Of a stretch of 64,000 bases of DNA, positions 1 through 11,200 are shown one piece after another. Source of the stretch: Bugula neritina (lineage: Eukaryota; Bryozoa; Gymnolaemata; Cheilostomatida; Bugulidae); NCBI GenBank assembly GCA_964035545.1, contig OZ037765.1, positions 3,653,001 through 3,717,000 of the forward strand, read 5' to 3'. The notes beneath the pieces are model-generated. The model was not told where the DNA came from. It did not search any database and saw only the letters and a list, made by a program, of their open reading frames with translations. A program made the position numbers and the translations under genes. Numbering within the stretch: position 1 is the stretch's first letter; each line of letters begins with the position of its first letter.

Positions 1-742
1 TACTGAACATTACATAGTAATCTTAGAAAAACAATTAATAAAACTGATAGATTTACCAGGTTTATAACTAGCACTTGCAACTTAACTGAAAAGAAAGTAA
101 TACTGTGGCAAGGCAACAGTGAAAAAAAACAGACTAAAATTGTTTTGTGTTCAAAAACACAAATCTTTGTTGGTCAAACTTTTCAATCACTAAAATAATC
201 ACCAAGTAAAAATGAATTAGATACTTGAGCTACATCAAAAAGCCTTGGCTGCAACTCTGTGGAATGACAAGGCAGCAATAGATTTTACTTGTGCCGAGAA
301 AAAGCAATAAATAAGAAAATTAAAGTGAAGGTTTAACTAGCAAAAAACTAATCCTAACAGTTACTACCACCATGATTTCATGCCAATCCTAGCAATACCG
401 TTTGGCTAAAGGCAACGTTATACTTATACTTATAAAGTTTTGCAATTTCTACCACAATTGAAGTTTGTTGTTAATTGAAGATGTAGCTTAATAAATAATT
501 ATAAACCTATTTCAATTTTATGTTCATTTGCAACAATTTATATTTTGATGGAAACTTTTACAATAGCCATTTATAGGCCTAATTACATTTTGATTTACTG
601 GGTAAAAGTGAAACTCAACTTGAAGTTGAACTTCAAAATTAAAAAAGCAAAGTATTGGCATGTGCAGCGCCAAGTCCAAATGAACTTGAATGTTGTAATG
701 ATAATCTGGTAATCATAATCATAAAGTGATAATGTCGCTCAC

Positions 743-914
743 CTGTAGAAGATTGGGTTAAATTCGGCTGCACGGTTGATAGTTCATTGTTATTATTAGT
801 AACACTTTGAGCTGCACTAAAACAACTCCCCGAAAAAATATGTAATACTAGGATTGTGCTTAAAACTGTCGAAAGTAGAGCGGCGCTGTCAAAGTATTTA
901 CTTTTACAGAACAT
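743..914 (-). CDS. Signal-peptide first coding exon of a gene running off the left edge (partial)
   Basis: The ATG on the minus strand is at 914-912. The exon reads 57 codons plus one base to a consensus donor (ACAG|gtgagc) at 742/743, so the next exon must start in phase 1 and was not found between it and the left edge. The product begins MFCKSKYFDSAALLST. Residues about 10-33 are a hydrophobic, Ser/Thr-rich stretch ending in GSCFSAAQS, which looks like a cleavable signal peptide. A run of four Asn and a Ser/Thr/Gln-rich linker follows, with an N-glycosylation sequon (NLT). This fits the N-terminus of a secreted or type I membrane protein. The family cannot be named from 57 residues. An alternative is a chance ORF ending near a GT. 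Confidence 0.5.
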
Positions 915-3328
915 TTCACAGATTCAGATTGAACATCAACATCAACATGTAGTTGTACAATTACAATATCAGTGACAGTTGAAACCACGTCAACTTAGAA
1001 GTGAGAAGAACATGACCTTGAGTAAAAAATCTAAAGCTAATAGTGATACTAATAGCAATTTAGTGATGTACTAATAAGTGAAACGATGTGACTGTGATCG
1101 CTTGCAAGTACGATCACTATCAGTGAATCACTATCAGGGTAGTTATCTTTAGTAATTTACTAATTACTAGGTCTATTCTAATATTGACAGCTGTAAATAA
1201 CGGAAACTACTACTCATAAAGATTACTGCTCATTACTAGAACATTTACACAAATACATTAACATTTAACGTTTGTAAACATAATTTAAATATTTCATTTA
1301 ATAGATTAATTAAAAAAATAAAAAAATTGTAAACATTTTGAAATAATACTGAAACACTGCTATTATAATTAGCGTAACAATATGTCAATATGCTATTAAA
1401 AATTGCGAGGTATACAACTCCCATACCAGTTTTTAAGCATAATATTATGGATAAACAACTCCTTAATTGCAAAAGCATTTTGAGCGCACTAAGACAAGTA
1501 CAAATAACTTTTTATTGCATCTAACTCTCAAAAAACATTTTACTCAGCTAAAACATAATTTTTAAAGCAAATACATTTATCATATTGCAGCTATCATCTG
1601 GCATACTAACTACTAAGTCCTGTAATATAATAATTATTATCATTAGTTAAGATATTGGAGTTGTTGATAAATAGTGGTAAATATTTCCGAACAATATGTT
1701 CATATATCCAGTTTTATATTTTATTAAGCTCATACAAAAACAAAAAGTAATGGGTAAAAGTCATGTAACAACTATATAGAGTAATTTGATAAAGTATCAT
1801 TAGATTAAATAACTTTCAAATGTCTAATAGTTATGTATTTGTATATATAATAAAAAGAAGTTTCAGGCAGTAAGTTATTCACCGACAATTTAAAACATTT
1901 ATCATTCGCTCAAAACATATATATTATAATGCAGTAACTATATAAAGAACACAGAAAAGTCATAATAATAATAATGTAGCACTAAAAGTTTAAAATGCAA
2001 AGCAACGATAGATCTGGCAATGGACATTTAAATCAGTTATAAGACTATGCTCTGTTAACTATAAGCTCTGTCAAATTCATACGACTACAGGCCACTATTT
2101 CCACTAACTATATTTTTCTCACCAGTTCTTTTAATATTGGCATATTAGCATTTGCAAACATGCGATATTTTGCTTCGCTCGACAGATCTTGATGGCAAAT
2201 AAATAAAATGAAATCAAATAAACTCAGCTTTGAGTGCAAATATCCCATTAGAGTGAGACTCAGCCTTTTTATATAGAAATTACCTTATACAAATGAATGC
2301 TTAATGTTTTATTGTCTAAAGACAAAATTTGTAAGCTGACAGGCAGTATTCTAGAAAATTCCAAATGGATACTCGTTTTAATAAACCAAATATTTTATAT
2401 TCATGCATACAGCTGCGTTTTGGTAGCATTTCACTTTCACTAGCTCATTTGTTGTATAACATGACTGAAAGCTTATATTATCCATAATCAGCTCTTGAAA
2501 AACAATTAAGTTAACATAACCCTATTATAGTGCACTTTGCTTTGCTATTTAAAAATAGATCCACGCTAAATTTAATAGAATGCATTGCATTATATGGTTC
2601 TTGGAATTTTATTATCAGTCTATTAAAAAGGTTCAAAATGTGACATAAATTTGTAGCATAATACTGCTTCATAATAATGCATTAATTTAAAGCGATATAA
2701 TAGAACAAGACAAGAATCACTGTGGATTTTGAATTATAAATAGTTCTTTGTTCCAAGAGTTATTTTCTCTTGTTCCTTTCAACTGATAATAAATAATATA
2801 CACACTATTGTACTCAAGGTCACTACTAGCTTCACTGCTATTATGCATTGACATAGGCAAAAATCTGCACTCTTGTTTAATGTTTCCATATTATATAACA
2901 CTAGTGGGTGTGCCATATTGCTAATTCAGCTTTTCTGAAATTGTCTTCTCATTTCCTTTGCTAGTTCATCAGTGCTCATAACTTTGATAAAAATGCCATA
3001 CAGCAGTGTATACATCTATATTTTAAGACGTTTTTAGGTAAGTTTTCATTTCTATATCAAACTAAAACTTTGCCACAATTTTGAATTGACGATATAGCCG
3101 GTGAATTCTAAGAGATTTATTTTTAGATGTTGTCAAATAAGCAGCTAATTTTACTTCATACATTTATTTAAAACTATATATTTAACTTACAGCATTTTAA
3201 TAGTACTTTATTCCATTATGCATACTAGACTAAGTATTAGTAAGTATATCACAAGAGCTCAAAACAAAGTGTTGAGCCTATCTAATTACACGTTATACAA
3301 GGGTTACTTAGACCTCAGTGGGTCCCAT
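915..3328. other. Gene-free stretch; low-complexity and AT-rich DNA
   Basis: No exon with credible splice sites was seen here. The part from about 920 to 1180 is a degenerate mixture of short words such as TGATAC, AACATC and AGTGA. It resembles the stretch near 42990-43450. A minus-strand AATAAA at 3163-3168 lies about 160 bp beyond the stop codon of the collagen-like gene and is its likely polyadenylation signal. The 77-codon open frame near 1245-1478 has AT-biased composition and no support. Confidence 0.5.
3163..3168 (-). terminator. Candidate polyadenylation signal, collagen C4-like gene
   Basis: AATAAA on the minus strand, about 160 bp downstream of the TAG stop at 3331-3329. It is the first canonical hexamer I noticed after the stop, in AT-rich DNA where chance matches are common. 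Confidence 0.4.
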
Positions 3329-6300
3329 CTACTTGGAGCACACTACACAGGATAGCTCCAAGTTGCTGTCATAGGATGAGCAGGCACCAGCTGTAATGCA
3401 GTCTAATTTAACAAAGACCATCAAGGAGCCGTCATTATTCATCTCCATTCCTCTGACATACTCGGGGTGAGAGTCTACACACTCGTATGTAGAAGAGGTT
3501 TGGAAGTGTTCATACGCCGACATTAAGTAGCCTACAAATAGTAAATTCAAACTTTTACTAGTAAAATTCAGGAGAAAAGCAGACAATCCTTAAAAAATTC
3601 ACTTACATACTTAAAAATATTTTTCAGCCCTGGGATTCGTACCCAAAACTTCTAGCTTGAAAACTGGTGAGCTAACCATTATGCTACAAGGGCTACTGGA
3701 GTAAAACTCAACACTAAAATGGGTTCGAAATATTGCATTGGCAAAAGCTAATGAATTATTTTAAATGCTTTAAACCTTCATATTCTTGTGTCCATCCAGC
3801 TGGACAGCTTCTCTTAGCAGGAATCATCATGACTGCGGACCTGGTTTCGGTGTAGCACCGGGCACACGGCACGTTCTGGTTATGGGCGGAGTCAGGGAAG
3901 ATGCCGTAGCCAAAACTTTGATACTCTACTCCATTGATTGTAGACCCTCCTCTAGTTTTATTGTTAGGGGCTTCTTGAAATTCCGGCTCATCGGGTAAAC
4001 ATTGGAAGTTGGTGCCACCTCCCAGGGTGCCAAAGTAGGTGCCTCCAGCAAAACCTGCAAGAAAATAATTTCAACCTACTAAGTAGACTTTAGGTTTTGT
4101 CAAAACAAGTAGAAAGTTCTAGAATTGAAAGTGCCATGACTGAAAGTTTTAAGACTTAATATATTATTTGCTTAAGTTGTAACTTTGGTAACAATTCTTT
4201 ACTAAATTAAATTCTAATTTAAATTAAGGATACAAATTAAGATTCACAAATCTATTCAAAGATTCCTGTGCAGAAAATTATATACAAAAAGTTAAAATGA
4301 CCATAACTACTGAAATTATTTGGTCTATATATATATTATTATTATAGTATTATATTGGCAAACTTACAACAAACAACTCAATTGTTTTACATAGGTCAGA
4401 AGTAAATTAGACCATGTGACCTGTTGAGATGCTAGTTATAAGATAATTATACAAGATGCACACATTGTATATAACAGATTATTACCTACAATTTATAAAC
4501 TATTGACATAACAGTTATGTAATCTTTACAACAGCAATTGCTATTTTAAGAACTATGCAGAGTTTATCTGGAGTAAAACAACTGTTTTACTTTCTACAAG
4601 ACTTCATATAGTGCGGGATTTTATCATCCCAGTTTTGTGGGATAGCAATAAAGATCACTTGCATTGTACCTTTGTGGATATGAAACTTCCCACTGACATT
4701 TCGATCCTTTCAGTCAAAATGGCAAGATGAGCAGCTGATATATAGAAGAAAAAGTGAATGCTAGCTGAGCTTACTGGAATACCAATAATTTAAAATAAAT
4801 TATTTGTTTCTAAATAAAAAAATTAAAACAATTGTATACATTCACGAAGAGAAAACTAGTCTACTAAGTAAGTAAAGCAGAATCCAATTGTGCTCAAGAA
4901 TATAAAATTAATTCGAAATACATTCATTCTTAAAGAAGAGAACTCACGGAAGTTTATAGTCGCTATCCCGGTGAGAACCCTCTGATGAAAGGGTTTTTGT
5001 TAGAACAGGCTAAGGACTTATATTAATATGAGGCACAGGAGCAATTATGACTGGATGCTCTTCCTAATATCACCAACGGTCTTTGTCCGGGCTTGAACCC
5101 ATGACTTTGTGTTTACTAAAAAAACGCTCTAACCCCGAGACCACGGCTGGTCTCATTCTTACAGATGAGAGCTTTATTAAAAATAAAATGATAATGTATA
5201 CTGAAAGTTCTGGTACTACTGATGCAATGTAACAAAGGTTTTCACTTATGTTTTTTAACTTTATATAATCTTTAAAACAAAATTCATTCTGTTTTCAATT
5301 ACCTTTGTATAGAAGAGTTGCATCATTTTCACACCTTCCACTGCCCCATCTTGTGTAAACTGCACCTCCATTTTTAATTGTACGAGAACGGACTTTTGGC
5401 AACCCATAATCATGTTGGTCTCCAGGTGCACCAGTATCTCCTTTGACCCATGGGGAGTCTACATAAATTATAGTTTTTGAACTAATAACACATTATATGG
5501 TTATATGCTTTCTCACGTTCCAATATGGGATAATAATAATTTACCGTCTTTCCCATCTCTACCATCTTCACCAGCTAACCCTTTAATACCTACGACATCA
5601 ACTACCATAGCACTTTATAATTATATTATTTATTATATAATGTTATTATAATTGTACTTTATTGCTATATTATATTTTAATATATAATATTATCTTTCAT
5701 AGTTTTTTATAATTGTATATCAAGTTTTAAGCTTTTTACATTTTGTTATAATTGTATTTCATTATGAAATTGTCAGGATTTATGCATGTCAGTGCAGGTA
5801 CATAATGATTTGTAATATTATAAAAAGCTTACCAGAGTCCTGAATCTGGTTAATAAGTTCTTCATATGTTAAAGTCAAATCTGAGATCTGCATGCTTCCA
5901 GTGGCTAACTAAAAATTAATTTAAATAATATAATATATAAGTGTTACTAAACTTTAATATAAATTCATGACTGGAAAACTTCACAAATTGCTAAGCTAGC
6001 CTTCGATGAATAAACAATTTTTCTTTATAAACAATGTACTGGTGATTAAAATACTTCTCTAAAAACTTATATAGCTAGATTTAATAATTCAATTATTGGT
6101 TTTATTGCAATTATTGCAAATACTATGCACAACGTTTTACGAATGCAGTGCCAAAAACTAAAAACTGCTAAAGGGCATAACTGACTTTGCGTCTGACAGA
6201 AAGTAAGGCAGTTAAATTAGAAATTCCTAAAGGATTTTACTCTGCATTTATACACGCAGCAAAACTTACAACATTTAGAAGAGAATGAAACTGAGTGTTA

Positions 6301-6803
6301 AGTTCTTTCTGTTTGTCTTCTAGTTCTTCAAGTTTAGCCTTATGTTCCTCCAGAGTCACATACTGAGTCTGCGAGTGGCTCTCCAGGTCCCCGCAGTCAC
6401 AGCTGTGAGAAGGCCCTCCAGTGGTTGGGACACTCAAACTACTGCCCCATCCAGACACACCAAGTAAGATGAGAGCAACCAATAGATCTAGAATAGAATG
6501 TATATAGATATAACATCTGCCTAACTAGATATATTTGGTTAATTGTTTGTTGTAATCTATATATATATTTATTGATGGAGCAATAATATTTATTTTAATA
6601 GAGTTAATAATATGAAATATTGTATGAAATATTTATACATACATGCAGCAGATTAAAATTACTGCTGCATCCAATCCATTTTAGTGGTTCATTAAATAAT
6701 TAGACATTACTCAAATTACTAGTCTGGAACAATGGGACATACATGAGATTCTAAGCCATTATAATGACTGATCATAGAATTACTTACCTGCAAATTTTGC
6801 CAT
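3329..6803 (-). CDS. Short-chain collagen C4-like secreted protein, complete
   Basis: Seven coding segments in consistent phase: 6788-6803, 6270-6487, 5833-5908, 5545-5589, 5303-5458, 3776-4054 and 3329-3531, giving 330 aa. The N-terminus MAKFADLLVALILLGVSGWG is a signal peptide. Next comes a short CDCGDL cysteine segment and a Lys/Glu-rich heptad-like region (about 45-75), probably a trimerising coiled coil. A very short interrupted Gly-X-Y stretch follows (GIKGLAGEDGRDGKD, then GDTGAPGD). The C-terminal about 190 residues match the globular domain of short-chain collagen C4-like proteins: GGAVYTRWG, LLYKGFAGGTYFG, GGGTNFQCLP, NQNVPCARCYTETRSAVMMI, CPAGWTQEYEGYLMS, TYECVDSHPEYV and the ending ELSCVVCSK. 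Paired cysteines suggest disulfides. The likely role is extracellular matrix or adhesive secretion, inferred from the family. The collagenous part is unusually short. Confidence 0.9.
3625..3697 (-). repeat. tRNA-like sequence, probably a tRNA pseudogene or SINE head
   Basis: The minus strand has an A-box-like TAGCATAATGGTTAGC, then a B-box-like GGGTACGAATCCC with a seven-base TACGAAT loop closed by GGG/CCC. The outer bases TAGCCCT and AGGGCTG are complementary. The anticodon stem does not pair cleanly and the T arm and acceptor stem cannot both be canonical, so this is not a convincing functional tRNA. It lies in the last intron of the collagen C4-like gene. Confidence 0.4.
4955..5158 (-). 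repeat. tRNA-derived SINE, copy 1
   Basis: The minus strand starts with a tRNA-like head (GTGGTCTCGGGGTTAGAGCG as the A-box region, GGGTTCAAGCC as B box). The family body follows (TTGGTGATATTAGGAAGAGC ... ATTGCTCCTG), and it ends with a short hairpin made of AACCCT and AGGGTT around a CTGATGAA loop, followed by CCGGGAT. It sits in an intron of the collagen C4-like gene. Confidence 0.75.
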
Positions 6804-6883
6804 ATTTTTAAGTAAACCAGTTTAACAAGTGATGCAAGTCAAACTACTAAAGTACATTGAAGATGTATACAAACTAAACAGCC

Positions 6884-6889
6884 TTTATA
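6884..6889 (-). promoter_or_regulatory. TATA box of the short-chain collagen C4-like gene
   Basis: The minus strand reads GTATAAAGGC here, about 80 bp upstream of the start codon at 6803. Spacing and context suit a core promoter with a short 5' leader. The transcription start is not visible. Confidence 0.5.
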
Positions 6890-8159
6890 CATTGGTCTTT
6901 ATGATGATACGACTCAGCTGATTGGTCAACAGGACAAGCATTATGTAATAATGGTACCAAATCAAATTAGTACCTGCAATATCATGGTATTGAGCAGAAA
7001 CATGAATGTAAATATAAAAAACAATTCAAATGTCGTACACACTCTAATTTTTAACTACAACATCATGAATTTAGAAGGTAAATGTTGAACAAAACTATGT
7101 CATCACTCTATACTGCTCTCTGTCGATTTTAAGGAGAAATTATAATACAAATGGCTTGTATATATATTCATCTCGTGTGGGCAAAGGGACTCCACTGACG
7201 CAAACACACTTATCAATAAATTTTATTACCTTTTGAATGCTATACAAACTATGCATCTTTTATATATGAACAATTTTTTGAATATTTTAGTAATGAAATT
7301 AAGATTTGAATAGTTTGTATAAGAAAGTTCTCTTCGTAACCTATTTATTCATGTATATAGAATTATTTTCTTGCTTTATTGTAATATTACATAAGTGAAG
7401 TTTTGCACAGATAAAGAATATATATGTCACCCTTTGGACAAATTTCTCTTAAGGTTAAGCAGCACAAAATGACATATTATCACCATCTCTATTGATGAAA
7501 TACAATAAAACACAATTTTTATAAAAAATTAAACCCAACCTAGTTATGGGTAAAGTAAATTAACCCAAAGACATGTGATTTTATAATCTCAACAACAAAA
7601 TTCTTTAGCTATGCTGATGTTTACTTCCATTTATCTTGAAGCACCTATAAAGTGTGTCATAATTCAATGTATGCTGCACTATTCACACAAAGACTGCTTC
7701 CCTTTTAGGATGGTTTTAATAAAATTCCTCACCAAATTATTTTTTTCAAATCATAATTAATTCACTATATTGAGTAAGTATAATGAGTTATGTAGTCATA
7801 TGACTTAACAGTTTCTTATAATTAAATTATAATTGAGATTTTGCTTAGAAAATAAGATACATGGAATGCATTGAATTTTCAAAATTATATTCTAGCTGTA
7901 GAAATAATAATAAAGTATATATTTTTGTTGTATAGAAGCTCTATTAAGCAAGGTGATGTTTTATTGCAAAAGGAAGTTTTGAAAGCATAATCAAAATAAT
8001 TTCAAAATATGAAAACCTAATAATTACACGTGACATTTTTTTCACTCATCAGGCACTCATCAGGAGATTTCTTTGTAGCTATATCAAAACTACTGCTTGC
8101 TATAAATACTGTAGTATATTATATTATATGCATAATATACTAAATATACGGTATGCTTA
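6890..8159. other. Intergenic spacer between the collagen-like and TPR genes
   Basis: AT-rich DNA with no exon or recognisable repeat. It lies between the promoter of the collagen C4-like gene and the 3' end of the TPR gene, both on the minus strand. Confidence 0.5.
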
Positions 8160-8165
8160 TTTATT
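8160..8165 (-). terminator. Candidate polyadenylation signal of the TPR gene
   Basis: Minus-strand AATAAA about 100 bp past the TAA stop at 8267-8265. Plausible by position only. Confidence 0.4.
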
Positions 8166-8264
8166 TTAACTTGATATTTTTCTAGTAAAATAAATCTTCT
8201 TTTAAATTACAAATGCAATTTCCTATCATGGCTGTATTATATCATTAGCTGTTATAATACTATA

Positions 8265-11200
8265 TTATGAAAAAGCAGGATAGAAAATAGGCTGCTTTTC
8301 TCTAACTGGAAGTGGGGCGGAGTTTAGTCTGTCCCCTCGCCACGGCTTTGGGTATAGCCTGGGAACCTTCTGTATGCTCACCAGTGGAAAAGCCTGTTGA
8401 ACAAAACCATCAATTCATACTAACATAACAGACACAGTATTTTAATTTAAACTAATGTGTATTTTTTGAAAACTTAATTATTTAATAAAAAAACTGAACA
8501 AGCCAAATGATATGATGGTCACATTCTCACATATTGTGAAAACAAATTAAAAAAATATAAGATATGTAATAAAGTAATATAAATATTACTCATTTTGCTT
8601 TATTCAGGCAGATATGAAATTATATAAGCTTGTCAATTGCTTTGTAAAGTTAAGCATTGCAGCACAATTATTGTTCAAAATCCTAGCATATGCCATAATT
8701 GAAATATTGGGTAACAATAAAATTTATTTCAATTAACAAAATGTTTTTTATAAGTTAGAGAAATAAAGTTTTGATTTTAAAAATGTAAATATTCTTAAAC
8801 ATCTAAAGACTTACAGCAAGTGTAATTCTATTTCCTTTGAAGCCTTGTGCCTTCTTTACATTCCAGTCAGTTAGTCTCTTCTTAAATTTGCTGTCTTCCA
8901 ACATTTCTGTTAAAAAACTTTAAATAGATTTATTAAATATAGTCAGCTTAGAATATAGGAAAAACTTGGCAGGCATGAAAACGAGTCACATGCACTGAAT
9001 ATAACCATAATTAAAATTACCTGCCTGAAAGAACTGCATTATAGTGATGCTAACCAAATCCAAAATACATAAGTTTAATATACACTCTGTAAGCATACTA
9101 TATTGTGTTACCTACTATTTGGTAGCAGCAAAAACATTACTTTGCAAGTGATTTTAGTAAAAGTCAATTGGATCACTAAAATAACACAATACTGCGACGA
9201 TTAGGCATTAAATCTCAACTACTTATATGTAAGAATTATGAGTGCTTGTACGAATATATTTACACAATGTTGAAGATATTTTTCATTTAAATTATTTATT
9301 GATTTTATTTTACAAAGTCAAAAATATATAATTTCTACTTATTGTTACGTTTAATTTGCTCTTTCCTATAATATTGCCAAAAACCATAAGAGTTGTCAAC
9401 TCTTTTGATACTAGAAAACTATAGTTACTGACTAGTAAATTCATCAGGTGAGAGAAACTTCATGTTAGTGGCTTGTTCTCTTCTAAAGCGGCCATATTGG
9501 TCACGCCTCCTCTGCTTGTATATGTAACTATCTCTCTCCCTGACAGGGTCTCTTTCAAACATGCTTGGCAAGGCGCCAGCTTTGAAAGGAAAGATGTCAC
9601 ACATCTGGTACTTCTTCCAGGAAAGATTATAATCATTGTCAGACTCTTTAGAGTTGAGTAGCAGACTAAGCTCAGGTTTTCCTGTAGTAATGAATAGACT
9701 TGTATCAACCAAGTTTTTTATTGCGGCTGTTGATGACACAAGACTAGCTGCCAGTTAATTTTAAATAGCTGGGAAATCATTAAGTTTTCTTATTTACTTT
9801 TTATAATCAGGATATAAATTTGAAATACAGCTGAATGTTGTAAATTTAGCAGGTTTACAATATATAGTTATATAATAATGTATAATATCCGAAACCTGCA
9901 TGCTGCTCTTTCACTTAGCTGAAGCAGGTTACATGCATGGTTGTAAAATTGAGATATGCTGTGATTTGCAGCTCTTTAGGTCAAATATTATAGAATTATT
10001 TTAAGGAGCAGCCATGATGGTCTAGTGGTTCGAGTGCTAGATTTGTATGGTGCGGGCCATGGCTTTAGTTTCAGTTATTGGTGAGGTCAGGAAAAGCATC
10101 TGATAATAATTGTAAGAAGGATAGTCTTTAGCAGGGTTGTAGTGGCAAAAATATTCTAGGCCATACTCTCAGGCCAGGGATCCAGGGGGCCGCCCAGGCC
10201 CCCGGCGGAGTCCGGGGCAGCGCCCCGGTCTCCGAAGCCCTCAGAGCGCTTCTGATGCAAATTTATGCAATTTAAAGCCATTGTGAATTATAATTCTTCT
10301 GAAAAACTTCTGTGTTGAAATGTGCACCTCGCTATTGTTTTCATACCATACCAGCTACGTGACGACTGGGCATTGCTGCAAACTATATAAATATTCAGTC
10401 TTGTCCCATATCTGTTGACTGTAATGTAATGTAATGTAGTTTTACTCAACTGCAGTTAGGTTTGTTCTGACACTAAGTCCAACCTGTACAGAAAAATTGC
10501 TGAATATCTCAAAAAAATAGAAGGATAGAGGCAGGTAACAAGTGCTCTCCAAATGCAACCTGATTACTTTAAATAACTAATACACTGCCGTGCATAGAAA
10601 AAGAATAATAGATCAGAACAGAGGAAGATTGCTAATCAGAAAATGTGTGTTGGTTACTTATAAAAAGCAATTTGAATTAATAAATTGGCAAGCAGAAATT
10701 GGTTGAAAACCTATTTGGAGTTTATTAGAGTATTAGTCTAATCCATAAGGTGATGCCGCCACACCTCCTTACACACAATAAAGCCCACCCAAGAAGAGTA
10801 TGTTAATTTGGTTTTAAAATAAACCCCCACTCCCTGAGCTTCCACTAAATACATCAAGAAAATTTACTCCATAAGAACAAATTTGACAGGTTTATTATGT
10901 GTTAACCTAGAAAATGATTAAATGTAAAGCCAGACGTTAGTACAATCAAACATAAAAGGTTACTTATGACGTGGTGCACAGTTTGCAAAACCTTATTGCA
11001 TGCAATAACACTGCTAGGTTTTTGACCAAAATGTGGATATAGCACCTGTAAACCTCAGTTATAAATCTTCATTATAGCCTCTCCTACACACCTGGTATAC
11101 TGTTTCTTGAAGACATTTTGATTTTATTTCTGGATTTCATGTTGTTTTTTTCCAAATTCCATTGCTTATTGACAAAATGCAAGTTCACATAAGATAGATA

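Noticed and set aside
639-742. C-terminal part of the frame starting at 914
   Set aside because: It reads past a consensus splice donor at 742, so it is more likely intron.
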